A DNA stretch of 6,200 bases, from contig JAGBGB010000146.1 in NCBI GenBank assembly GCA_017936205.1, forward strand, positions 1-6,200, written 5' to 3'. The translations under genes were made by a program, and so were the position numbers. Positions 1 to 5,055 of this stretch are shown here, piece after piece. The stretch is from Oscillospiraceae bacterium (GTDB lineage: Bacteria; Bacillota; Clostridia; Oscillospirales; Oscillospiraceae). Within the stretch, counting starts at the first letter, position 1. Each line of letters starts with the position of its first letter. The notes beneath the pieces are model-generated. The model saw only the letters and a program-made list of their open reading frames with translations, did not search any database and had not been told where the DNA came from.

Positions 1-1
1 C

Positions 2-98
2 CGATTTTCAAAATCGTACTCCGAAAAAACGGGAGATTTTACGATATATGGTTTCAAAATGTTCGGAATACGCCGAGTTTTGTGGTAAAAATTTTTAC
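2..98. other. AT-rich non-coding stretch with two perfect palindromes
   Basis: No gene is supported between base 1 and the end of the ferritin-like gene at 278. The first 100 bases are AT-rich and contain a 15-nt palindrome at 2-16 (CGATTTT-C-AAAATCG) and a 14-nt perfect palindrome at 85-98 (GTAAAAA-TTTTTAC). The word TTTCAAAAT occurs twice, at 6-14 and 52-60. These could belong to the 3' end of a transcription unit lying outside the window or to a degraded repeat. Nothing here identifies a function. Confidence 0.4.
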
Positions 99-122
99 AA
101 GGGGACTTTTTCAGCAGCCTCC

Positions 123-157
123 ATTGCGCGTCCGGTTCATGACGGAACGGCATGAAC
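123..157. repeat. Partial repeat fragment plus small hairpin
   Basis: Bases 123-134 (ATTGCGCGTCCG) are an exact 12-nt match, in reverse orientation, to 232-243 inside the 92-bp repeat just downstream. A hairpin follows at 135-157, with arms GTTCATG and CATGAAC around a 9-nt loop. This looks like a remnant or neighbouring module of the same dispersed repeat family. The match is short, so this rests on its proximity to the full copy. Confidence 0.4.
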
Positions 158-187
158 ACAAAGACCACCGAAAATAATGTATTCCCA

Positions 188-279
188 AAAAATCGAAACA
201 TTTTTCACAACCACCAATTCTTGGCGGTTGTCGGACGCGCAATGCGCGCCCCTACGAATGGTACGATAAATCGGGATTT
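188..279 (-). repeat. 92-bp double-hairpin dispersed repeat, left copy
   Basis: This segment is the reverse complement of 6099-6190 with three substitutions in 92 bases and no gaps. It contains two adjacent stem-loops. One at 233-251 is GC-rich, with a CGCGC/GCGCG core and a 3-nt loop. The other at 207-231 has 11-bp arms of the ACAACCRCCAA/TTGGYGGTTGT type and a 3-nt loop. The inner end supplies the last two bases of the stop codon of the ferritin-like gene. Weaker similarity with small gaps continues outward past 188 towards about 170, so the true unit is probably longer than 92 bp. The structure resembles REP/BIME or small MITE-like elements. It has no open reading frame. It may act as 3' mRNA structure for the neighbouring gene, but it lacks a U-tract right after either stem. 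Confidence 0.9.
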
Positions 280-733
280 AGCGGTTGCTTTGGGGGAACA
301 GCAGGCTTTCTGTTAGGCGAAGCAGGCTTTGGGCGTGGCGGCTTTCTTCCTGGGACAGGAGGCGGAACAGCTGGGTCTGACCGGGAAAGTGGGTGGAGGC
401 ATTGTAGTATTCCTGCGCACTGCGGAGCTCTTGGGCATAGCAGCTCCTTAGGACTTCTTGGAGTCCTTCTATGTGAGGGGACTTTTCAGATACAGCCACT
501 GCCTCTGCTCCATAGAGTAAGTAGTACAGGGTGCTGAGCTGCTTAAAGTGCCGTGCCTCCTCTGCCGCTATGGTGGAGAATGTCGTACGATGCTTGGGAA
601 ACAGCTTTGCAAGCAGGCTATAGGTTGCTTGTGCCTGTTTTTCTCCTGCGATCATGGCGGCGAGCTGCTGCTCCTGGGTGGAATGAACTCGTTCCCAGAC
701 CGCTCGGACGGTTTGTGGGTCAAAGGGATCCAT
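278..733 (-). CDS. Ferritin-like/rubrerythrin-type diiron protein
   Basis: This 151-residue soluble, helical protein has no signal peptide or membrane segment. It has the four-helix-bundle diiron pattern of the rubrerythrin/ferritin-like superfamily: Glu31 in helix 1, a first E-E-A-R-H motif with Glu59 and His62, Glu102 in helix 3, and a second E-E-S-R-H motif with Glu130 and His133. The duplicated ExxH arrangement indicates a complete metal site. There is no C-terminal rubredoxin domain (no CxxC pairs), so this is an erythrin-like protein, not a classical rubrerythrin. Family members reduce peroxide or handle iron in anaerobes, and such a role here is inferred. The ATG at 733 is backed by AGGAGG at 743-748, nine bases upstream. 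It is transcribed divergently from the sugar operon. I see no convincing sigma-70 promoter or PerR-type box in front of it. The gene ends at the edge of the 92-bp repeat and has no canonical terminator. Confidence 0.85.
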   Translation of the reverse strand: MDPFDPQTVRAVWERVHSTQEQQLAAMIAGEKQAQATYSLLAKLFPKHRTTFSTIAAEEARHFKQLSTLYYLLYGAEAVAVSEKSPHIEGLQEVLRSCYAQELRSAQEYYNASTHFPGQTQLFRLLSQEESRHAQSLLRLTESLLFPQSNR

Positions 734-742
734 AGAATCTAT

Positions 743-748
743 CCTCCT
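743..748 (-). promoter_or_regulatory. Ribosome binding site of the ferritin-like gene
   Basis: A perfect AGGAGG on the minus strand, nine bases before the ATG at 733, fixes the start of the ferritin-like gene. Confidence 0.8.
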
Positions 749-902
749 TCTCTGAGTGATGGGGTCGATGCCCTTCTCTCATACCATATGCAGCTTTGCC
801 CGGAAGTGTTCAGTGTGGGAGCTGTTTCTTTGACTTTCTTTGTTTTTTTACCTTAAGAATACTCTTTACATGACACTATTTTACGAATTCTTGATTTTTC
901 TC

Positions 903-931
903 TTGCTTTATTCCTGTTTATACATTAAAAT
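903..931 (+). promoter_or_regulatory. Candidate sigma-70 promoter of the sugar operon
   Basis: A TTGCTT element at 903-908 and a TAAAAT element at 926-931 are separated by exactly 17 bases. The -10 matches the consensus at five of six positions; the -35 is weaker, at three of six. The predicted start lies near 938, giving a short leader before the ribosome site at 951. It is the best-placed promoter in the divergent spacer 734-964. The call is by eye. Confidence 0.45.
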
Positions 932-938
932 ATGTATA
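919..938. promoter_or_regulatory. 20-bp dyad centred on the -10 box, candidate operator
   Basis: Two perfect 7-base arms (TATACAT at 919-925 and ATGTATA at 932-938) flank the six bases TAAAAT, which are the proposed -10 element. A dimeric regulator bound here would occlude RNA polymerase, so this is a reasonable repressor operator for the amino-sugar operon. No regulator gene is present in the window and the family cannot be named. AT-rich promoters can form such symmetry by chance. Confidence 0.4.
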
Positions 939-950
939 TCAAACCTGTTT

Positions 951-956
951 AGGAGG
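951..956 (+). promoter_or_regulatory. Ribosome binding site of the nucleotidyltransferase gene
   Basis: A perfect AGGAGG eight bases before the ATG at 965 fixes the start of the first gene of the sugar operon. Confidence 0.85.
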
Positions 957-964
957 ATGCGTTT

Positions 965-1876
965 ATGAACAAACCCACACTTGTGATCATGGCTGCCGGC
1001 ATGGGGAGCCGCTTTGGAGGAATGAAGCAAATTACGCCTGTGGATGCTCAGGGACATATTATCATGGATTATTCCATATACGATGCCATTCGTGCAGGCT
1101 TCGGCCGTGTGGTCTGTGTGATCAAGAAGGAATTTGAAGAGGATTTTGAAGCCGCCATCGGTGCCCGCCTCCGGGATCATGTGGAGCTGGTTTACGCTTA
1201 TCAGAGCTTGGATCAGCTTCCCGAGGGCTTCGAGATCCCTGAGGGTCGTGTCAAGCCCTGGGGAACTGCCCATGCGGTCTGGTGTGCCCGCCATGTGATC
1301 CAGGGCCCCTTTGCGGTGCTGAATGCAGATGATTTCTACGGTCAGGAGGCATTTGTAGCGATTTCCTCTTTCCTGTCTGAGGATCGGGCTGCTACAGAGC
1401 ATGCCATGGTAGGCTATCGTCTGGAGAATACTCTCACAGAGAACGGCTCCGTGGCTCGCGGCGTTTGCTGCGCAGATGAGAAGGGCTTCCTGAAGGATAT
1501 CGTAGAGAGAACCAAGATCGTCAAGCAGGGGGACAAGGCTGCCTATACCGAGGACGGAGAGACCTTCGTGGAGCTGCCTATGGACAGCATCGTTTCCATG
1601 AACCTGTGGGGCTTCCGTCGGGAGGCTTTAGACGGCTTCGAGGCGAAGTTCCGTGACTTCCTCACCAACACCATGCCCTCCAACCCCTTGAAGGCAGAGT
1701 TCTTCCTGCCCAAGATCGTCAGTGATATGATCGAGGAGAACACCGGCACCATCCGCGTTCTCAGCAGTGATGCTCGCTGGCACGGTGTGACCTACAAGGA
1801 GGATCTGCCTTCCGTGGTCGCAGCGGTTCAGGCTATGAAGGATGCAGGGAAGTACCCCGAATATCTGTGGAGGTAA
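965..1876 (+). CDS. GT-A sugar-phosphate nucleotidyltransferase (probable UDP-HexNAc pyrophosphorylase)
   Basis: This 303-residue cytoplasmic protein would join NTP and a sugar 1-phosphate to give NDP-sugar and pyrophosphate. The N-terminus has the nucleotidyltransferase signature A-A-G-M-G-S-R-F-G-G-M-K (10-21), which binds the nucleotide phosphates, with Lys21 as the usual conserved lysine. A G-T-A-H-A segment at 100-104 matches the nucleotide/sugar-binding loop of the family. N-A-D-D at 120-123 contains the expected metal-binding Asp. E-F-F-L-P near 245-249 and the R-W-H-G-V-T-Y segment near 271-277 fit the C-terminal sugar-binding part. No left-handed beta-helix acyltransferase domain follows, so it is not GlmU. 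It is first in the operon; the next gene's ribosome site overlaps its stop codon. UDP-GlcNAc/UDP-GalNAc synthesis is inferred from the kinase and epimerase beside it; the enzyme class is firm, the sugar is not. Confidence 0.85.
   Translation: MNKPTLVIMAAGMGSRFGGMKQITPVDAQGHIIMDYSIYDAIRAGFGRVVCVIKKEFEEDFEAAIGARLRDHVELVYAYQSLDQLPEGFEIPEGRVKPWGTAHAVWCARHVIQGPFAVLNADDFYGQEAFVAISSFLSEDRAATEHAMVGYRLENTLTENGSVARGVCCADEKGFLKDIVERTKIVKQGDKAAYTEDGETFVELPMDSIVSMNLWGFRREALDGFEAKFRDFLTNTMPSNPLKAEFFLPKIVSDMIEENTGTIRVLSSDARWHGVTYKEDLPSVVAAVQAMKDAGKYPEYLWR
1869..1873 (+). promoter_or_regulatory. Ribosome binding site deciding the kinase start
   Basis: GGAGG overlaps the last codons of the nucleotidyltransferase gene and sits eight bases before the ATG at 1882. 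An in-frame GTG at 1867 lies before or within this site and so cannot be served by it. The ATG at 1882 is therefore the better start. Confidence 0.8.
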
Positions 1877-1881
1877 ATTCT

Positions 1882-2955
1882 ATGACCACTTTGGAACAAG
1901 CCCTGCAGGCATACCCTCTCAGAGGGACTCCTGTTTATACAGGTCGCTATGGTTGCGGCCATATTAACGACACCTATGCCATTGCCTGCGACAGCGGCTG
2001 TATGTATATTCTGCAGCGAGTCAACAGCAAGATCTTCACCAGACCTTGGGAGCTGATGGAGAATGTTGCGGCTGTGACCCAATTCCTGTCTCAGAAGACC
2101 CAGGATCCCAGAGGCTGCCTGCGGCTGATTCCTACCAAGGAAGGGAAGTCCTACTTCGTAGACAGCGAGGGAGAGCACTGGCGACTGTTCCCCTTCATTG
2201 ACAACAGCATCTGCTTACAGAAGGCAGAGTCAGCAGAGGACTTTAAGCAGAGTGCCATTGCCTTCGGCCGCTTCCAGAAGCTGCTGGCACAGTTCCCGGC
2301 AGCACAGCTTCACGAGCCCATTCCCAACTTCCACAACACTGTGGATCGCTATCGCCAGTTCCATGAGGCTTTGGCGGCAGATGTGATGGATCGTGCCCGT
2401 CTCTGTGAGGCGGAGATCCGCTTCTATCTTGACAGAGAGGCAGAGGCGGGCTGTATTGTGGAGCGTCTGGCTGATGGCAGATTGCCCCTCCGTGTTACCC
2501 ACAATGATACGAAGCTCAACAATGTTATGCTGGATTATGACAGCAGACAGGCTCTGTGCGTTATTGATCTGGATACCATTATGCCCGGCTCCTCCCTTTA
2601 CGATTTCGGAGACTCCATCCGCTTCGGAGCGGCCACAGCAGCGGAGGATGAGCAGGATCTGTCCAAGGTGTCTATGAGTCTTGAGCTGTTCCGCACCTTT
2701 ACAGAGGGTTTCCTGTCTGCCTGTGGTGACAGTCTGACAGAAACCGAGGTGCAAATGCTGCCTGTTGGAGCAAAAATGATGACACTGGAATGCGGACTCC
2801 GCTTCCTGACGGATTATCTCAAGGGAGATACTTATTTTAAGACCTCTCGTCCGGGACAGAATCTGGACAGAGCCCGCACCCAGCTGACTCTGGTGGCGGA
2901 CATGGAGGCAAAAATGCCTGAAATGCTGAAAATCATACAGGAGGTACAAGGATGA
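1882..2955 (+). CDS. nahK: N-acetylhexosamine 1-kinase (NahK/LnpB-like)
   Basis: This 357-residue anomeric kinase has the aminoglycoside-phosphotransferase fold. It is predicted to phosphorylate GlcNAc and/or GalNAc at C1 with ATP. An N-terminal G-x-G-H-I-N-D segment (24-30) resembles the nucleotide loop of NahK. The catalytic loop H-N-D-T-K-L-N-N lies at 207-214, with Asp209 as the expected base. The metal-binding V-I-D-L-D-T-I-M-P-G follows at 227-236 and runs into the Y-D-F-G-D-S-I-R-F segment typical of this kinase group. Length and motif spacing match bifidobacterial NahK (about 359 residues). A start at the GTG at 1867 would add five residues and overlap the upstream gene by 10 bases, but the ribosome site favours 1882. 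The stop overlaps the epimerase start as ATGA, so translation is coupled. A homoserine-kinase-like or other hexose kinase activity is possible; the catalytic-loop wording argues for NahK. Confidence 0.85.
   Translation: MTTLEQALQAYPLRGTPVYTGRYGCGHINDTYAIACDSGCMYILQRVNSKIFTRPWELMENVAAVTQFLSQKTQDPRGCLRLIPTKEGKSYFVDSEGEHWRLFPFIDNSICLQKAESAEDFKQSAIAFGRFQKLLAQFPAAQLHEPIPNFHNTVDRYRQFHEALAADVMDRARLCEAEIRFYLDREAEAGCIVERLADGRLPLRVTHNDTKLNNVMLDYDSRQALCVIDLDTIMPGSSLYDFGDSIRFGAATAAEDEQDLSKVSMSLELFRTFTEGFLSACGDSLTETEVQMLPVGAKMMTLECGLRFLTDYLKGDTYFKTSRPGQNLDRARTQLTLVADMEAKMPEMLKIIQEVQG
2939..2944 (+). promoter_or_regulatory. Ribosome binding site of galE
   Basis: A perfect AGGAGG inside the end of the kinase gene, seven bases before the ATG at 2952, supports translational coupling through the 4-base ATGA overlap. 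Confidence 0.8.
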
Positions 2956-3968
2956 TCGTATTGGTTACAGGAGGAGCCGGATATATCGGTTCCCACACCT
3001 GCGTAGAGCTGATCAACGCAGGACATACACCCATTGTCATTGACAATCTGCGTAATTCCAATCCCAAGAGCTTAGAACGGGTGAAGGACATCACCGGACA
3101 GGCTGTCACCTTCTACGAGGGAGATGTACGGGATGAGGCTCTGCTGGAGAAGATCTTCGATGCCCATGAGATCGACTGCGCCATTCACTTTGCAGGTCTG
3201 AAGGCAGTAGGGGAATCCTGTGCCATTCCTCTGGAATACTATCAGAACAATCTATGCTCTACCATGACTCTGTGCAAGGTCATGGCGCAGCGGGGAGTGA
3301 AGCGGATCATCTTCTCCTCCTCTGCCACGGTCTATTCTGCAGAGAATGAAATGCCCCTGCGTGAAAGCTCCAAGACCGGAAACTGCACCAATCCCTACGG
3401 CTGGACCAAGTATATGGGCGAGCAGATCCTTCGGGATATTGCCAAGGCGGATCCGGAATGGTCTGTGGTGCTGCTGCGGTACTTCAACCCCGTAGGCGCC
3501 CACGAGAGCGGCAAGATCGGGGAGCATCCCAACGGCATTCCCAATAATCTCATGCCCTATATTTCTCAGACTGCCATCGGCAAGCGTGAGAAGCTCAGTG
3601 TCTTCGGCAACGACTATGCCACCCATGACGGTACTGGTGTTCGGGACTATATCCATGTAGTAGATTTAGCGAGAGGTCATGTAGCTGCGATGGATTATCT
3701 GTGCAGCCACAAGGGCGAGGGTGTCTTCAATCTGGGCACCGGCACAGGCTACAGCGTGCTGGATATGGTCAAGGCCTTTGAGACCGCAAACGGAGTGAAG
3801 GTTCCCTTTGTGATCGCACCTCGCCGTCCCGGAGATCTGGATACCTGCTATGCAGACCCTGCCAAGAGTGCACAGATCCTTCACTGGCAGGCAACTCACG
3901 ATCAGAACGATATGTGCCGTGATTCCTGGAACTGGCAATCTCAGAACCCCAACGGCTACGACGATTAA
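2952..3968 (+). CDS. galE: UDP-hexose 4-epimerase with Cys gatekeeper
   Basis: This 338-residue cytoplasmic extended short-chain dehydrogenase is the same length as E. coli GalE and alignable to it without gaps at the key sites. It interconverts UDP-Glc/UDP-Gal and probably UDP-GlcNAc/UDP-GalNAc using tightly bound NAD. The Rossmann motif T-G-G-A-G-Y-I-G-S-H is at 6-15. The H-F-A-G-L-K-A-V-G-E-S segment is at 79-89. S-S-S-A-T-V-Y at 122-128 carries the active-site Ser, and Tyr149 and Lys153 form the Y-x-x-x-K pair. R-R-P-G-D-L-D-T-C-Y at 291-300 puts Cys at 299, where E. coli has Tyr299 and human GALE has Cys307. In known enzymes that position controls entry of N-acetylated sugars. It is last in the operon and followed by an intrinsic terminator. 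Family assignment is certain; dual specificity is inferred from residue 299 and the adjacent HexNAc kinase. Confidence 0.95.
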   Translation: MIVLVTGGAGYIGSHTCVELINAGHTPIVIDNLRNSNPKSLERVKDITGQAVTFYEGDVRDEALLEKIFDAHEIDCAIHFAGLKAVGESCAIPLEYYQNNLCSTMTLCKVMAQRGVKRIIFSSSATVYSAENEMPLRESSKTGNCTNPYGWTKYMGEQILRDIAKADPEWSVVLLRYFNPVGAHESGKIGEHPNGIPNNLMPYISQTAIGKREKLSVFGNDYATHDGTGVRDYIHVVDLARGHVAAMDYLCSHKGEGVFNLGTGTGYSVLDMVKAFETANGVKVPFVIAPRRPGDLDTCYADPAKSAQILHWQATHDQNDMCRDSWNWQSQNPNGYDD

Positions 3969-3995
3969 GCCTATACGGAAGCCTTAATAGCCACT

Positions 3996-4038
3996 AAGAC
4001 CAACTCCTGTCGGAATGAACGACATGAGTTGGTCTTTT
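3996..4038 (+). terminator. Intrinsic terminator of the sugar operon
   Basis: An 11-bp perfect stem (AAGACCAACTC at 3996-4006 with its complement at 4026-4036) encloses one C-T mismatch, an inner 5-bp stem (4008-4012 with 4020-4024) and a 7-nt loop. The stem ends in a T run on the plus strand. It lies 27 bases after the galE stop, between convergent units. On the minus strand the stem is followed only by CTTAG, so it would terminate the lipoprotein transcript less efficiently. Confidence 0.88.
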
Positions 4039-4079
4039 ATGGTGTATTCAGTGGAATATATTCTATCCTTGCTCCGGGG

Positions 4080-5054
4080 TCAACCTACATCGTAGCTTAG
4101 CAGCTGGTAGGATTGGTAGCTGCCACCGTCGTAGTCCCGAACCTGTGCGCTGCCGGAATAGCAGTACTCCAGTGCCCAATTTGCATCGGCTTCATAGTCC
4201 GTTAAGTAGTAGTACTCGGAGGAAATGCCGTAGTTGTTGTATTCCTCCCAGTTTACTTCATACACGCTGAAGTATACGTTGTATGTGCCGTCTCCGTTGT
4301 CATACATGGAGTCAGCGATACTGAGATAACCGTTGAACTCTCCGGAAGCGGCAGGGAAGTAGTAGCCATAAACGCCGTAGTTTATGGTCTCCGTGTAGCC
4401 GCCGGAATAGGTTTTGCTCAGGGTATCATGCTCTACCGTGTGGCCGAAGAACCGCAGCAAGGTGCTGTCCGTAACCTCTGTGCTCATAACGTAGGAGCCT
4501 GAGCTGTAGTTGAGGTTGTCCGGGTTGTTGATCTGGTTGTGCAGATAGGCAAACTTCACCAGAGCGAATGTATCATTGTGATTCAGTGTGCCGAAGCCCT
4601 GTTCGGAGAAGTTGCTGAGGAAGATATTGATCCGATACCAGTCCGATGCATCAAAGGAGTGGGTCAGGCTTGCTCCATTCCCTGCACGGGCGGTTTCTTC
4701 CGGCTCGGCTTCTGTCTGAGTGGTTGCTTCCGTAGTGGGAGCTTGGGTGGTAGGCTGGGTAGTCGGTGCGGCAGTGGTCGCTTCTGTGGTGGGTTCTTCC
4801 GTAGTAGGCTCCGCAGTGGTTTCCGGCACGTCTCCCTTTTGGATCGTGGTGAGAAGCTCCTGTAGGGAGCTGTCGCCGGTAAGTCGGATCCCTTCCTCCA
4901 GAGCCGCTATAGCAGAGCCCGTGTCCCCTTCATCTAAGAATTCCTGCACTACAGTTCGGTAACTGTTTACCAGAGATTCGCTTCCTTTTTCCTCGCTGCT
5001 GCAGGCACAGAGCAGACAGGAGAGGATGAGGAGGATCATAATCAGCTTTTTCAT
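4080..5054 (-). CDS. Lipoprotein with Thr/Pro-rich linker, unknown function
   Basis: This 324-residue exported protein is not one I can assign to a named family. Residues 1-18 form a lipoprotein signal peptide: M-K-K, a hydrophobic stretch, then a lipobox L-C-A-C with Cys18 as the lipidated residue. Residues about 27-73 look like two or three amphipathic helices resembling a single TPR-like hairpin (D-E-G-D-T-G-S-A-I-A-A-L-E-E-G). Residues about 77-121 are a low-complexity Thr/Pro/Glu/Ala linker built of P-T-T-x-A/E units, the usual spacer that lifts a domain off the membrane through the cell wall. Residues about 130-324 form a Tyr- and Asn-rich, probably beta-rich domain containing R-I-N-I-F-L-S-N-F-S-E near 141-151. 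The start follows the membrane-protein stop by one base, with a GGAG-type ribosome site inside that gene, so the two are translationally coupled. Confidence 0.8.
   Translation of the reverse strand: MKKLIMILLILSCLLCACSSEEKGSESLVNSYRTVVQEFLDEGDTGSAIAALEEGIRLTGDSSLQELLTTIQKGDVPETTAEPTTEEPTTEATTAAPTTQPTTQAPTTEATTQTEAEPEETARAGNGASLTHSFDASDWYRINIFLSNFSEQGFGTLNHNDTFALVKFAYLHNQINNPDNLNYSSGSYVMSTEVTDSTLLRFFGHTVEHDTLSKTYSGGYTETINYGVYGYYFPAASGEFNGYLSIADSMYDNGDGTYNVYFSVYEVNWEEYNNYGISSEYYYLTDYEADANWALEYCYSGSAQVRDYDGGSYQSYQLLSYDVG
4692..4826 (-). repeat. Degenerate tandem codon repeat for the Thr/Pro linker
   Basis: The stretch encoding residues 77-121 of the lipoprotein repeats five-residue units of the form P-T-T-x-A/E, with many ACC/ACT/ACA Thr codons. 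It is a low-complexity in-frame repeat that could vary in unit number among strains by slippage or recombination. The repeat is clear in the protein; length variation is inferred. Confidence 0.65.
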
Positions 5055-5055
5055 C

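Noticed and set aside
207..251. Intrinsic terminator formed by the left repeat hairpins
   Set aside because: Neither stem is directly followed by a T run on the minus strand. The nearest T run begins about 20 bases after the second stem.
548..856. Plus-strand open frames opposite the start of the ferritin-like gene
   Set aside because: They are shadows of the diiron protein. The Cys-rich translation comes from complementing its codons.
750..860. Promoter or PerR box for the ferritin-like gene (weak TGAACA-18-TATGGT on the minus strand)
   Set aside because: The matches are only four of six in each box and no PerR-like palindrome is present, so it is too weak to annotate.
908..1402. Minus-strand open frame of 164 codons opposite the nucleotidyltransferase
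   Set aside because: It is antisense to conserved nucleotidyltransferase motifs and covers the operon promoter.
1867..1881. GTG start five codons upstream for the kinase
   Set aside because: It lies before the GGAGG site at 1869-1873, which is correctly spaced for the ATG at 1882 instead.
2230..2949. Long minus-strand open frame of 239 codons
   Set aside because: It lies fully antisense to the kinase gene, whose catalytic motifs are intact. Its translation is His/Gln-rich and resembles no protein family.
4720..4962. Val/Gly-rich plus-strand frame
   Set aside because: It is the complement of the Thr/Pro linker codons of the lipoprotein and has no independent coding support.
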